A stretch of DNA of 64,000 bases from G963664585 sp963664585 (GTDB taxonomy: Bacteria; Bacillota; Clostridia; Oscillospirales; Ruminococcaceae), in NCBI GenBank assembly GCA_963664585.2, contig CAXXEO010000014.1, forward strand, positions 413,748 through 477,747. Direction: 5' to 3'. The stretch's first letter is position 1. Each line of letters starts with the position of its first letter. The notes under the pieces were generated by a model. That model did no database searches, was not told the DNA's origin, and saw only the letters and a list, made by a program, of their open reading frames with translations. The translations under genes were made by a program, and so were the position numbers. Positions 44,552-52,991 of the stretch are shown here, in pieces.

Positions 44552-45811
44552 ATGAAACGCATTTTGTCTGTCGTCCTTGCGAGCATCGTGCTTGTAGCAG
44601 CGGTTACTGCCTGCAGCAGTGGCGCATCTTCCAGTGCAGCTCCCAGCACAGCTTCTGGCACCTCCAGTAAGACCTCCGGTCCTTCTGGAACTCCTATCAA
44701 AATTGGTATTATGACAATGTTAACTGGTGACAAAGCTAATATTGGCTTTGCTGAGCGTGATGGTGCTTTAATGGCACAAGCTGACATCAACGCTGCCGGC
44801 GGTATCCTTGGCAGACCTGTAGAGGTTTACTTTGGAGATACACGTGGTATTGCTCAGGAAGGCGTTAACGCACTTCGCAAACTGCTCGAGCAGGATAAAT
44901 GCGAAATGATCTTAGGCCCAGGCCAATCCGGAACAACGATAGCTGTCGCTTCTATGATTAACGAAGCAAAAGTCCCGCTAATCGCTTCTACTGCCACAAA
45001 CCCTGCAGTAACGGTTGTTAACGGCGTAGTACAGCCTTACGTCTGGAGAATTTGTTTTACTGACCCTTATCAGGGTAAGGTTATTGCTGAGTATGCGATC
45101 AATAAGCTGAAGAAGACCAAAGCTGCTATCCTCTATGATGTGGGAAACGATTATGCTATCGGTCTGAACCAGTACTTTGAGGAGTCCTTCAAAGCAGGCG
45201 GCGGTACAATCGTTTCCAAGCTTGCTTACAAGACTGGCGACGTTGACTACCGTTCACAGCTTTCTGAACTGAAAGCAAAGGATTTCGATTGCATCCTTCT
45301 TCCAAACAACTATAAAGATATCGCTCTGATTGCCAAGCAAATGGCTGACCTCGGCATCACTGGCAAACAGATTATGTGCGGTGACTCCGGCATGTCTAAG
45401 GTGATCATCGATATGGCCGGCGCAGCTTTCAACGGCGCTACCATCGTCAGCCACTTCAGCCAGGAAGATCCTGCGATCGCTGCCTTCCTTGCTAGATACG
45501 TGAAAGACTACAAACTGACTTCTACTCCCGAGCCAAACGGCGTATTTGAGTATGACCTCATGATGCTTGCTAAAGATGTCATTACCCGTGCGAAGTCTAC
45601 AAAGGGTGAAGACCTGCAGAAAGCCATCAACGAAACCAAGGATTTCAAAATGATCCACTGCACATTTACAATGGATCCCGCAACGCACAACCCCCTCAAT
45701 AAGGCCGCCACAATGCTTCAGGTTAAAGACGGCAAGCAGGTATTTATTGAGAGATTCAGCCCAACAGGCACCACATCTAGCGCAGCATCAAGCGCTACAT
45801 CAAGCAAGTAA
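44552..45811 (+). CDS. livK: Branched-chain amino-acid ABC substrate-binding lipoprotein
   Basis: 419 residues. The signal peptide RILSVVLASIVLVAAVTAC ends in a lipobox with Cys at residue 21. A Ser/Ala/Thr-rich linker (to residue ~45) leads to a type I periplasmic-binding fold (IKIGIMTMLTGDKANIGFAERDG, GPGQSGTTIAVASMINEAKVPLI). An unusual Ser/Thr/Ala tail (TGTTSSAASSATSSK) ends the protein. AAAGGAGAACC precedes the ATG. It follows livF by ~200 bp and completes a LivFGHMK set. The ligand need not be leucine; the neighbours suggest sulfur or D-amino acids. Confidence 0.93.
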   Translation: MKRILSVVLASIVLVAAVTACSSGASSSAAPSTASGTSSKTSGPSGTPIKIGIMTMLTGDKANIGFAERDGALMAQADINAAGGILGRPVEVYFGDTRGIAQEGVNALRKLLEQDKCEMILGPGQSGTTIAVASMINEAKVPLIASTATNPAVTVVNGVVQPYVWRICFTDPYQGKVIAEYAINKLKKTKAAILYDVGNDYAIGLNQYFEESFKAGGGTIVSKLAYKTGDVDYRSQLSELKAKDFDCILLPNNYKDIALIAKQMADLGITGKQIMCGDSGMSKVIIDMAGAAFNGATIVSHFSQEDPAIAAFLARYVKDYKLTSTPEPNGVFEYDLMMLAKDVITRAKSTKGEDLQKAINETKDFKMIHCTFTMDPATHNPLNKAATMLQVKDGKQVFIERFSPTGTTSSAASSATSSK

Positions 45812-45854
45812 TCGAAGTTATTTTAAAACAGTTAAATTCAATTAAGTGAAGGAG

Positions 45855-45900
45855 TGTCAGCCGAAAATCAGATGTATTATCTGTTATCGGCTGACATTTC
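45855..45900 (+). terminator. Terminator after livK
   Basis: TGTCAGCCG pairs with CGGCTGACA around a 24-base loop with its own AGAT/ATCT-type pairing, followed by TTTCTT, ~45 bp after the stop. Confidence 0.7.
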
Positions 45901-45967
45901 TTACGCATATGTATTATTTATTAATTTCTGTTTAAAAAACAAAAGAAATATTTACTTTTCTCTGCCA

Positions 45968-46073
45968 TTTAGCAATTGGGCAAATTAAGGGGAAAATTTG
46001 TTATCTGTCTGCCCCACCAAAGGCGAGGCAGACAGATAAAAAGAAGTCCCGTTACATTGGAAAATTGCGATAG
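45968..46073. repeat. Complete TTAGCAATT-family palindromic repeat
   Basis: This is the best copy of the family. Outer ends are TTTAGCAATTGGGCAAAT and the complement-like GGAAAATTGCGATA. Inside is a perfect 13-bp stem TTATCTGTCTGCC/GGCAGACAGATAA (46001-46039), then AAAAAGAAGTCCCGTT. Length ~106 bp, no ORF. Confidence 0.75.
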
Positions 46074-46146
46074 GCTTGGAAAGAGTAAAACTTGATGATT
46101 ACCTTCTAGAATATAACCGATTATGAAAGAAATGAGATGTAAATAT

Positions 46147-47331
46147 ATGAAGTACAATTTTGATAATGTGTATGATCGCAGTAATACATTATCCGGCAAA
46201 TGGGATGTAGAAGAGGGCATAATACCGATGACAACTGCGGACATGGATTTTCGTGTTGCAGAACCGATTATCGATGCAATGAGAAAAAGACTTGAGCATG
46301 GTATTTTTGGTTATAACTGCCGCCCGGCTTCCTATTATGAAGCAGTTATCAGCTGGATGAAGAGCAGATATAATTGGGATGTTAAAAAAGAATGGATTTG
46401 CAATAGCCCAGGCGTAGTCGGAGCTATTACTTACTGTATTCAAGGATTCACAAAACCGGGCGATAAAGTATTGATTCAACCCCCTGTATATCAGCAGTTT
46501 GCCAATATGATTCGTCTCAATGACAGGGTTGTCGTTAACAACCCTTTGATTCTCAAAGACGGGCGTTATTATATGGACTTTGAGGACCTTCGTGCCAAGA
46601 CAGCCGACCCCGATGTGAAAATGATGCTTCTGTGCAGCCCTCATAATCCATCAGGTAGGATTTGGACAAAGGAAGAACTGACCAAGATCGTAGAAATCTG
46701 TGTGGAAAACGATGTGCTGCTAATAGACGATGAAATTCACTGTGACATTGTTCTTTATGGCAATAAATTCACAGCTTTAGGTACGATTTTGGCCGAATCA
46801 AAGAATAAATTCGAGTCTCATGTCATTATCTGTACAGCTGCTAGCAAAACCTTTAATCTAGCTGGCTTGCAGACTTCCAATATCATCATTCCAGATGAAA
46901 AACTTAGAACGCGCTACATGCATAATCTAGATGCAGAGCATTCTTTGTCTACAAACTCCTTTGGTACTATTGCCACAGAAAACGCTTATCGCTATGGTGC
47001 TGAGTGGCTCAGTCAGCTGACTTCTTACATTCAGGCGAACGCCGACCATGTGACGGAATATTTTGCAGAGCACATGAAGGATGCCAAGGTGATGAAGCTG
47101 GAATCTACCTATCTTTTATGGATCGACTGCAAAGCATGGGGCATGAATGACAAGGATCTCAATGACTTTTTTACTGACAAAGCAAAAGTCATGATCAATA
47201 TTGGCTCCATTTTTGGCGAAGCAGGTACAGGCTATGTCAGAATGAACCTTGCCTTCCCAAGAAAGATTATCGACGAGGCTCTTGTAAGAGTTTCGACAGC
47301 TTACAACGAAATGAAAAAGAATCAAAAGTAA
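46147..47331 (+). CDS. MalY/PatB-family C-S lyase (aminotransferase fold)
   Basis: 394 residues of fold-type I PLP enzymes. Motifs are TTADMDFRVAEPI (the MalY/PatB signature near the N-terminus), SPHNPSGRIW, LIDDEIHCDIVLYG, and the PLP-Lys in SKTFNLAGLQTSN. Members cleave cystathionine, cysteine or cysteine S-conjugates by beta-elimination, giving thiol, pyruvate and ammonia. I chose ATG 46147 because MKYNFDNVYDRSN is the family N-terminus; ATG 46123 is also in frame. A role with RidA and the D-cysteine desulfhydrase is likely. Confidence 0.9.
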   Translation: MKYNFDNVYDRSNTLSGKWDVEEGIIPMTTADMDFRVAEPIIDAMRKRLEHGIFGYNCRPASYYEAVISWMKSRYNWDVKKEWICNSPGVVGAITYCIQGFTKPGDKVLIQPPVYQQFANMIRLNDRVVVNNPLILKDGRYYMDFEDLRAKTADPDVKMMLLCSPHNPSGRIWTKEELTKIVEICVENDVLLIDDEIHCDIVLYGNKFTALGTILAESKNKFESHVIICTAASKTFNLAGLQTSNIIIPDEKLRTRYMHNLDAEHSLSTNSFGTIATENAYRYGAEWLSQLTSYIQANADHVTEYFAEHMKDAKVMKLESTYLLWIDCKAWGMNDKDLNDFFTDKAKVMINIGSIFGEAGTGYVRMNLAFPRKIIDEALVRVSTAYNEMKKNQK

Positions 47332-47600
47332 ATCGTTCTCATATTACGTTAATTTATCAGCTAGTTTATTGTGAATTGCGATTTGTAAGAAGAATGCTGC
47401 TGCTGAAATGTTATTAAGCAAACGGCATTTTTCGCAAATCGCGATTTTCTCATTCTGGATTATTAATGCTATATGTTTAATCCCGCTGCGCGCGCGAAAT
47501 AGAGAACTATCGAAAATGATAATTTAAAGTAAATTGAGAAGGATACTAATCCCAATTCAATAATAATTTTCAACATACTCATTAGAGAGGAAGAGGAATT

Positions 47601-48137
47601 GTGCAAGAAAAATTGAGACCCAGAATGAAAATGATTGATTTTAATTTTGTGACGCCATGGAAAAACAAACAAAATTTTTATCAAGAAATTGATGGAAAGA
47701 TGTGTTGTTTGTTTTTTTTGAGATATCTGGGATGTTCAACATGTCAACTCGAAATTCACAATTTAATACACGACTATCCCAAATTCATGGCAAAAGGCGT
47801 TAAGGTATTTGTTGTTCTTCAGAGTGATCCGCAGACACTGCGTGATGAGACGAAAGAAAGCGATATTCCTTTTGATATTATCTGTGATCCAGAGCAGAGC
47901 CTTTATAAAATGTGTGATATAGGGTCTAACCCAAACCCCGATGTTCATTCTGAAAAATTAACTCAAAAAATTAAAGAAGCACGTGCGCTTGGTATTTCAC
48001 ATGGCAAATTTGAAGGAAATGAAGCACAATCTCCGGCTACATTCATCATTGACAAGGACAAAAAAGTGATTTTTTCTTTTTATGGTGTTGAAAGCGTAGA
48101 TGTTCCCGATCATGAAGAACTGTTAAATCTGCTTTAA
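47601..48137 (+). CDS. Redoxin (AhpC/TSA, thioredoxin-fold) protein
   Basis: 178 residues, GTG start with GAGGAAGAGG upstream. The thioredoxin-like core contains FFLRYLGCSTCQLEIHNL with a CSTC motif in the peroxiredoxin/thioredoxin position, DPEQSLYKMCDIG, and the C-terminal PATFIIDKDKKVIFSFYG. It may reduce peroxides or act as a thiol-disulfide partner. It follows the C-S lyase by 269 bp. Confidence 0.85.
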   Translation: MQEKLRPRMKMIDFNFVTPWKNKQNFYQEIDGKMCCLFFLRYLGCSTCQLEIHNLIHDYPKFMAKGVKVFVVLQSDPQTLRDETKESDIPFDIICDPEQSLYKMCDIGSNPNPDVHSEKLTQKIKEARALGISHGKFEGNEAQSPATFIIDKDKKVIFSFYGVESVDVPDHEELLNLL

Positions 48138-48145
48138 TAGGGTTC

Positions 48146-48188
48146 AAGAAGTCAGAGCCTCCCGCTTAGCGGGAGGCTCTGACTTCTT
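48146..48188 (+). terminator. Perfect 20-bp hairpin after the redoxin gene
   Basis: The arms AAGAAGTCAGAGCCTCCCGC and the exact complement (48169-48188) flank TTA. It starts 8 bp after the stop. There is no long T-run, so it may be a terminator or a member of the dispersed hairpin set, whose C-rich/G-rich core it shares. Confidence 0.65.
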
Positions 48189-48247
48189 ACTAATATGCAT
48201 TTCTAATGAAATGGCTATGTAAGACAAAGACTGATATATAGTTGATT

Positions 48248-49300
48248 GCTACATTGTAAAATGAAATGCGACAGAAAAAAGATAGCCCAAGGCAGCCAAA
48301 ACGTGTAGAATAGAGTTTGCAACAACAACATTCACACAAGGAGGCAGCCATGAGCCACCACCATTTTACAACATTCGAACGAGGAAAGATAGAGGAACTC
48401 CGTCAAATCGGATATACGACCCAGAAAATCGCATCACGTCTGGGATGTCACCACAGCAGTATCGCTAGAGAATTGAAACGTTTTTACGGTGCCCGAGCGT
48501 ATAACGCAGAAGAAGCACAACTGGATTACCAGAAGAAACGGCACAACAGCAAACCTCAAGGGAAATGGAACGAGGAGTTGTGCGCAGCTGTGGCAGAAAA
48601 GCTGAAAGAGACCTGGTCGCCAGAACAAATATCACATACCGTTACTTCAAGCCAACTGAGCTTTAAAACAATATACAACTGGCTTTATGCCGGACGACTG
48701 AACGGACTTACCGCAGATGTGTTGCGCCGTAATGGAAAAAAGAGAAGCTGTAAAAATCTTGCGCATTATGCTCGTGGTACTTCTATCCGCAAGAGACCGA
48801 AAGAGGTATATACCAGAGAAACATTTGGGCATTGGGAACTTGATACGGTGGTTTCCTCTAGGGGTTCCAGTAGTTGCTTGGCCACCTTTGTGGAACGAAA
48901 AACAAGGTTCTATACAGCCGTTCCCATTCCTGATCGAACGGCAGCTTCCATGGAAGCTGCAATCAAGCACCTGCACACTTTATTGCCACAAGGCACATTC
49001 AAAACAGCAACAACAGATCGTGGCGGTGAATTTGCCTGTTATGATGTAATCCAGAAAGATCTAGGCTTAACTCTTTATTTCGCTGATCCATATTGTCCGC
49101 ATCAGAGAGGAAGCAATGAGTACGGTAACGGTTTGCTCAGAGAGTTCTTTCCGAAAGGTACTGTTCTGTCAACTGTTTCACATCAAAACCTGTCTTCTTC
49201 TCTTCTGCTTATAAACAATAGACCCCGAAAATGTCTTAATTGGAATACACCTTCCCAGCTCTTTCTACTCGAACTGTCGCATTTGGCTTGACAATGTAGC
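48248..49300 (+). mobile_element. IS30-family insertion sequence, copy 2
   Basis: 1053 bp, same terminal repeats as copy 1, direct repeats GATT at 48244-48247 and 49301-49304. It is inserted 11 bp inside the MITE. Confidence 0.96.
48350..49291 (+). CDS. IS30-family transposase (copy 2)
   Basis: 313 residues, with the same DDE layout as copy 1. Differences from the other copies include Gln in GYTTQKIASRL and SRGSSSCLAT instead of SRGSGGCLAT near the first catalytic Asp. ATG 48350 follows AAGGAGGCAGCC. It is apparently intact. Confidence 0.96.
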   Translation: MSHHHFTTFERGKIEELRQIGYTTQKIASRLGCHHSSIARELKRFYGARAYNAEEAQLDYQKKRHNSKPQGKWNEELCAAVAEKLKETWSPEQISHTVTSSQLSFKTIYNWLYAGRLNGLTADVLRRNGKKRSCKNLAHYARGTSIRKRPKEVYTRETFGHWELDTVVSSRGSSSCLATFVERKTRFYTAVPIPDRTAASMEAAIKHLHTLLPQGTFKTATTDRGGEFACYDVIQKDLGLTLYFADPYCPHQRGSNEYGNGLLREFFPKGTVLSTVSHQNLSSSLLLINNRPRKCLNWNTPSQLFLLELSHLA

Positions 49301-49480
49301 GATTAACTTGAAAACAAGCTTGTGATTTCTTCCCCCGCCGAAGGCGGGGGAAGAAAATGACGTTTTATATATAGCCAGTTTTCAAGTTAATTGGCTATAC
49401 TAGTGGGGAAAAGAATAGGGTAGAAGGTAAGCATAACCCGTTATTCATCTTAACTGTTTGAGATTATTTGACATATCCCA

Positions 49481-49539
49481 TTTAGCAACTGGAAGAATAA
49501 AAAGTTCAAAAAGTCCCGTTCATTGAAAAAACTGCTAAA
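49481..49539. repeat. TTAGCAATT-family repeat lacking the hairpin
   Basis: TTTAGCAACTGGAAGAATAA runs directly into AAAAAGTCCCGTTCATTG and ends ACTGCTAAA. It has both outer ends of the family and the AGTCCCGTT segment, but the central hairpin is missing, as if deleted. Confidence 0.65.
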
Positions 49540-49578
49540 GGTATTCCATTCTGTGGTACATTCTTTTGCCAACAGGTA

Positions 49579-50250
49579 TTATGCGCGCCATGTCTCTAAT
49601 TCAAGAAAGGACGCGACGTCCGGGTAATCACCCGTCTGTATTAGTAGTACTGTGATAAGATAACGGCGCGCACGCTCAATTACTTTACAAGAAATGCCAG
49701 TATTATTTACAATCTCCTTGACGGGAAGATATCTTTTCTGTAGTATCTGCTCTTTAAGTGTAGGATTATTCAATATGTAAGATGCTAACTCACGGTACAG
49801 CAGTTGTGTAGAAGAGTGGCGCGGAGCATCCTTATAAAGCTGTTCAAAGCTGATCTGCCATAGGGCCATCTCTGTCTTAAGTCTAGCAATCTCTTCGGTC
49901 AGGTTGTCTTTTAGCTTCGGAACATACGCTTTTTCAGGTAGCTTTTCTACCAAAATAGTGTGTTTTTGATAATTCGCATCTTTACGCGTCCAATCGGTGA
50001 GCCGCCGCTTGATCACAAGCTCGGCAAAGGAAAGAAAATGTCCCTGACTCATGTTAAAAGAACGCATCGCTTCGTAAAACGCCAGCATTCCAATGCTGAT
50101 AGCATCATCTCTATATTGCAGATTTCCATTGCCAAGAAATTTGTGACAGCATGACGCGATAAACGGCCTATATTGATCGACGAAAATATTCGTCATATCG
50201 CCGTCATTTCGTATGGAAATTACATCTTCATCAAGGTTTTGCTTTTCCAT
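49579..50250 (-). CDS. sigI: RNA polymerase sigma-I factor
   Basis: About 223 residues. Region 2 is recognisable (FVDQYRPFIASCCHKFLG, DDAISIGMLAFYEAMRSFN, FLSFAELVIKRRLTDWTRK), and a C-terminal helix-turn-helix reads YLPVKEIVNNTGISCKVIERARRY. This is the SigI layout, which in Bacillus serves heat shock and in cellulolytic clostridia senses polysaccharides through RsgI. I chose ATG 50250, 10 bases after AAGGGA; GTG 50259 is too close to that site. It lies downstream of rsgI. Confidence 0.88.
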   Translation of the reverse strand: MEKQNLDEDVISIRNDGDMTNIFVDQYRPFIASCCHKFLGNGNLQYRDDAISIGMLAFYEAMRSFNMSQGHFLSFAELVIKRRLTDWTRKDANYQKHTILVEKLPEKAYVPKLKDNLTEEIARLKTEMALWQISFEQLYKDAPRHSSTQLLYRELASYILNNPTLKEQILQKRYLPVKEIVNNTGISCKVIERARRYLITVLLIQTGDYPDVASFLELETWRA

Positions 50251-50609
50251 TGATGTCACATCCCTTCAAGATCAGGAAGAGCGATGGTTGCCAAATTAGC
50301 AATTCGGTAAATAAAGAGGAAAAAAGCCTCAATATTCGAAAAATCACTTAAGAATAATCGCTTACCCGAGATTTTTAGAAACTGTTGCGGAACCTTCAAA
50401 AGACATAGTATTTTGTCTTTGTATTCCTTTCAGAAGGGTGACAAAGACAAAATTGAGATTAAGTTTAAGATTTGTAGAAAACAAACCTGATTGTATGTTT
50501 AATTCTTATACTCATTATACTTATTTTTTCTGTAATGTCATTAGTCAATAAATCTCTTTTCCCCGTTGTTGGCGAAGAAAAGAGATTTACTTTTTGATTT
50601 ATAGGAACC
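50251..50609. other. rsgI-sigI gap
   Basis: 359 bp. It contains a degenerate TTAGCAATT-family left end at 50294 (TTAGCAATTCGGTAAATAAAG) and a hairpin at 50550-50588 whose arms AAATCTCTTTTC and GAAAAGAGATTT enclose CCCGTTGTTGGCGAA. The hairpin lies just after the rsgI stop and may separate the two transcripts. Confidence 0.5.
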
Positions 50610-51929
50610 TTAGCTTTTCCCTTTTGAGGTTCGGGATGTGGTTTCTGCTGAAACGTCTTTGTCTTTCTTTTGATTGTTCACATCTGACGAGCTGGATGAT
50701 GCGGAAGATCCATCCGCGCTGCTGCTCTTATTCTTATTGCCTTTCTCATCGTCCGCATGCTTCTCGCCGCTGGCGCTGACAGTGGCGCTAGAGCTGGAGC
50801 TGGAACTAGAACTAGAGCTGGAGCTGGAACTAGAACTAGAGCTGGAGCTGGAACTAGAACTAGAGCTGGAACTAGAACTAGAACTGGAGCTGGAGCTGGA
50901 GCTGGAGCTGGAGCTAGAGCTGGAGCTGGAACTAGAGTTAGAGCTAGAACTGGAAGAATCATCGCCTTTACCGTTTCCGTGTCTTTCCTTGGCGGCAAAC
51001 TTCCTCTGTGCCGCATTTTCCAGTCCGGTCAGGAACCTTAGGGTTTCATCGCCGAACTTTTCTGTTGCCTTTTCCTCTTTGGAAATGGAGATGATCTGCT
51101 TCATGATTGAACGTACGCTGTTATTGACTACATCTTCGGCTTTGACGGAAGGATCCAGTTCCGAAAGACGCTCGGCCAAAAGCAACTTACCGGGTGAAAC
51201 TCCAAGCTCGGCGGCTTCTTCATGGCGCTGGATGGAGATTGACTCCACGACGACGCTCCAAAATCCTGCGCTGTCTTCAAACGAAGTGGCGGCACTTTTG
51301 GCAGCATCCAGAATGCTCTTCGACAAGGAATCTTTTTTACATGACACAGTAATGAATACAGATGGAGTATCCGTCGTACTGGACGAACCGGACGAACTTG
51401 ACGAACTTGGCGAACTTGACGAACTTGACGAACTGGACGAACTGGACGAACCGGACGGACCGGACGAACTGGACGAACTGGACGAACTAGGCGAACTTGT
51501 AGTGTCAGTCGTTTTGATATATCCGTACTCTTTCGCCTTCTCCAGTATTGCAGAGACTGCTTCTTCTGGAGAAAGATTTTTCAGAGAGAGCTCCTTTAAA
51601 AGCTCTACACCGTCGGCGTTGAGACCCTTAACGGATGCGACGTGGTTTGCATTTTTAAAGGTTAACTCAATACTGGGGTTTATGTCAACAATTAAATAGG
51701 CAGGATCTGCTGCAGCCGTTTGCAGAAGTGGAAAGCAGGTGATGCCCAGCACCAGCATAAGTACGGCGGCAATGCGATAGAATGCCGGTGACAGAAGCGG
51801 TCGGAAAGCACCACATTCAATCATATCCCCAACCGCTGTATTCTTGCGAATGGGCATGCGGGAAACTCTGCCGGACGGTTCCATGACGTAAAGATGCTTC
51901 GCATCTGTCTCAACAACCAGCTTTTTCAT
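50610..51929 (-). CDS. rsgI: RsgI-type anti-sigma-I factor with poly-serine tracts
   Basis: 439 residues. The cytoplasmic RsgI N-terminal domain (KKLVVETDAKHLYVMEPSGRV, then IRKNTAVGDMIECG) binds SigI. One membrane helix (YRIAAVLMLVLGITCFPLL, residues ~50-70) is followed by the outer domain AYLIVDINPSIELTFKNANHV. A first Ser tract lies at residues ~142-200, then a folded segment with RHEEAAELGVSPGKLLLAERL, then a second tract of about sixty Ser and a charged tail. No sugar-binding module is visible. The second ATG (51929) is preferred: AGGAGG lies 8 bases before it but only 2 before ATG 51935. Confidence 0.85.
   Translation of the reverse strand: MKKLVVETDAKHLYVMEPSGRVSRMPIRKNTAVGDMIECGAFRPLLSPAFYRIAAVLMLVLGITCFPLLQTAAADPAYLIVDINPSIELTFKNANHVASVKGLNADGVELLKELSLKNLSPEEAVSAILEKAKEYGYIKTTDTTSSPSSSSSSSSSGPSGSSSSSSSSSSSSSPSSSSSSGSSSTTDTPSVFITVSCKKDSLSKSILDAAKSAATSFEDSAGFWSVVVESISIQRHEEAAELGVSPGKLLLAERLSELDPSVKAEDVVNNSVRSIMKQIISISKEEKATEKFGDETLRFLTGLENAAQRKFAAKERHGNGKGDDSSSSSSNSSSSSSSSSSSSSSSSSSSSSSSSSSSSSSSSSSSSSSSSSSSSSSSSSSATVSASGEKHADDEKGNKNKSSSADGSSASSSSSDVNNQKKDKDVSAETTSRTSKGKS
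50786..50962. repeat. Simple repeat encoding poly-Ser in rsgI (period 6)
   Basis: The plus strand reads GAGCTG, GAACTA and similar hexamers; the minus strand reads AGY-TCY Ser codons. The arrangement invites length change by slippage. Confidence 0.85.
51373..51500. repeat. Simple repeat encoding the first Ser tract (period 9)
   Basis: The unit is mostly GACGAACTT/GACGAACTG on the plus strand, that is AGT-TCG-TCN codons on the minus strand. It uses different Ser codons and period from the second tract, so the two tracts arose separately. Confidence 0.8.
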
Positions 51930-52194
51930 TTTCATGACCTCCTATATATATTAAATGATTATGTCAACTATTGCTTGTCAAAGTAATTATTCGCATAAGG
52001 TCCGGCATTTTTAGGGTGAATTTGCCTATGCCAGAAAATATTTATCTGAAAAGAAGGCGAATGATACAGTATTTTAAGATGAAAAGGGAGAAAGCTGATC
52101 AGAAATGGTTATGTCTCAGCCTTTGTTTACTTGGCGCGTGCACAAAGGCAAAAATACAAAAGAAATTATGATAAATAGTGCTACTCTCTATTTT

Positions 52195-52298
52195 TATAGT
52201 TGATTAACTTGAAAACAAGCTTGTGATTTCTTCCCCCGCCGAAGGCGGTGGAAGAGAATGATGTTTTATATAGCCAGTTTTTAAGTCGATTGGCTATA
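52195..52298. mobile_element. MITE copy E (104 bp)
   Basis: Same orientation as copies B and D: TATAGTTGATTAACTTG at the left, GATTGGCTATA at the right, and core TTCTTCCCCCGCC facing GGCGGTGGAAGA with one mismatch. It has lost 2 bp relative to the others. Confidence 0.88.
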
Positions 52299-52796
52299 TC
52301 TATAACGGAATACAAAGCAAAGGCGCTGAGAAGAAAACTACAGCGCCTTTGCTTATTTCTAAAACTTGTAATGCAAACAGAATGGTATTTGATTTTTACT
52401 CCTTATATATATATCATTTTATTAATCACTTAATGGGAAATCACGCATATACGTAAACCGCTGTTTCGAAGAGAATATTATTAATTAACTCTATTACAAT
52501 AATTCTTTAGATGACTTTGTAGGAAAAATTGAGTCAATTTTATTTTAAATTTCGGTCGTATTTTGAGCTTCCTTTTTATTACTTGACGAAAGATGTATTT
52601 TATCGGTTTAATAATTAAAAACTAACGATTAGAAAGCTGGGATAAGATTGCTTTTTTACAACTTAAAAATCCATTAAAACGTCTATTTTAGCAATTGTAA
52701 TCATGTTATAACAAAATCATTATTACCGTTATTTGCAGGATGAAGTCATACTTCTGTTCAAATGTAACAAAGTATATTGTGGGTTATACAAAACCA

Positions 52797-52825
52797 TTGA
52801 CACTAAAATAATAATCGATTATTCT
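52797..52825 (+). promoter_or_regulatory. Promoter with palindromic operator, creatininase-dpp operon
   Basis: TTGACA (52797) and TATTCT (52820) are 17 bp apart. A perfect 14-bp palindrome AATAATCGATTATT (52810-52823) fills the spacer and overlaps the -10. This would suit a repressor site. The creatininase start is ~165 bp downstream. Confidence 0.5.
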
Positions 52826-52991
52826 TACTACAAGATCATTTAGTTGCTTAAGAAAACAATGCATGATATAGATATTTTTGATGAAGGCGTTAGCCTTTGG
52901 AGATAGCACTTTTATTTTGATATCCACATTATATTGAAATGAAATATAACCAGAGAATATTGGGAAAAATATTTAAGGGAGGTAAACAAAA

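Larger units (their letters stand above)
48237..49399. mobile_element. MITE copy D, interrupted by IS30 copy 2
   Basis: The left piece TATAGTTGATT (48237-48247) and right piece from GATTAACTTG (49301) to GGCTATA (49399) join to an exact 106-bp MITE once the IS and one GATT are removed. The central hairpin TTCTTCCCCCGCC/GGCGGGGGAAGAA is perfect. Confidence 0.92.
51930..52991. other. 1.06-kb gap between rsgI and the creatininase-dpp operon
   Basis: It holds the rsgI leader, MITE copy E (52195-52298), a terminator-like hairpin just after it (AAGCAAAGGCGCTG facing CAGCGCCTTTGCTT, 52315-52354), ~400 bp of AT-rich DNA, and a promoter with palindrome at 52797-52825. Frames at 51971 and 52248 have no ribosome site. 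No gene seen. Confidence 0.55.

Noticed and set aside
50674..51699. A 341-codon plus-strand frame opposite rsgI with long Glu-Leu repeats
   Set aside because: It is the complement of the poly-Ser codons; no ribosome site, and the minus-strand frame has a clear RsgI domain, membrane helix and AGGAGG.
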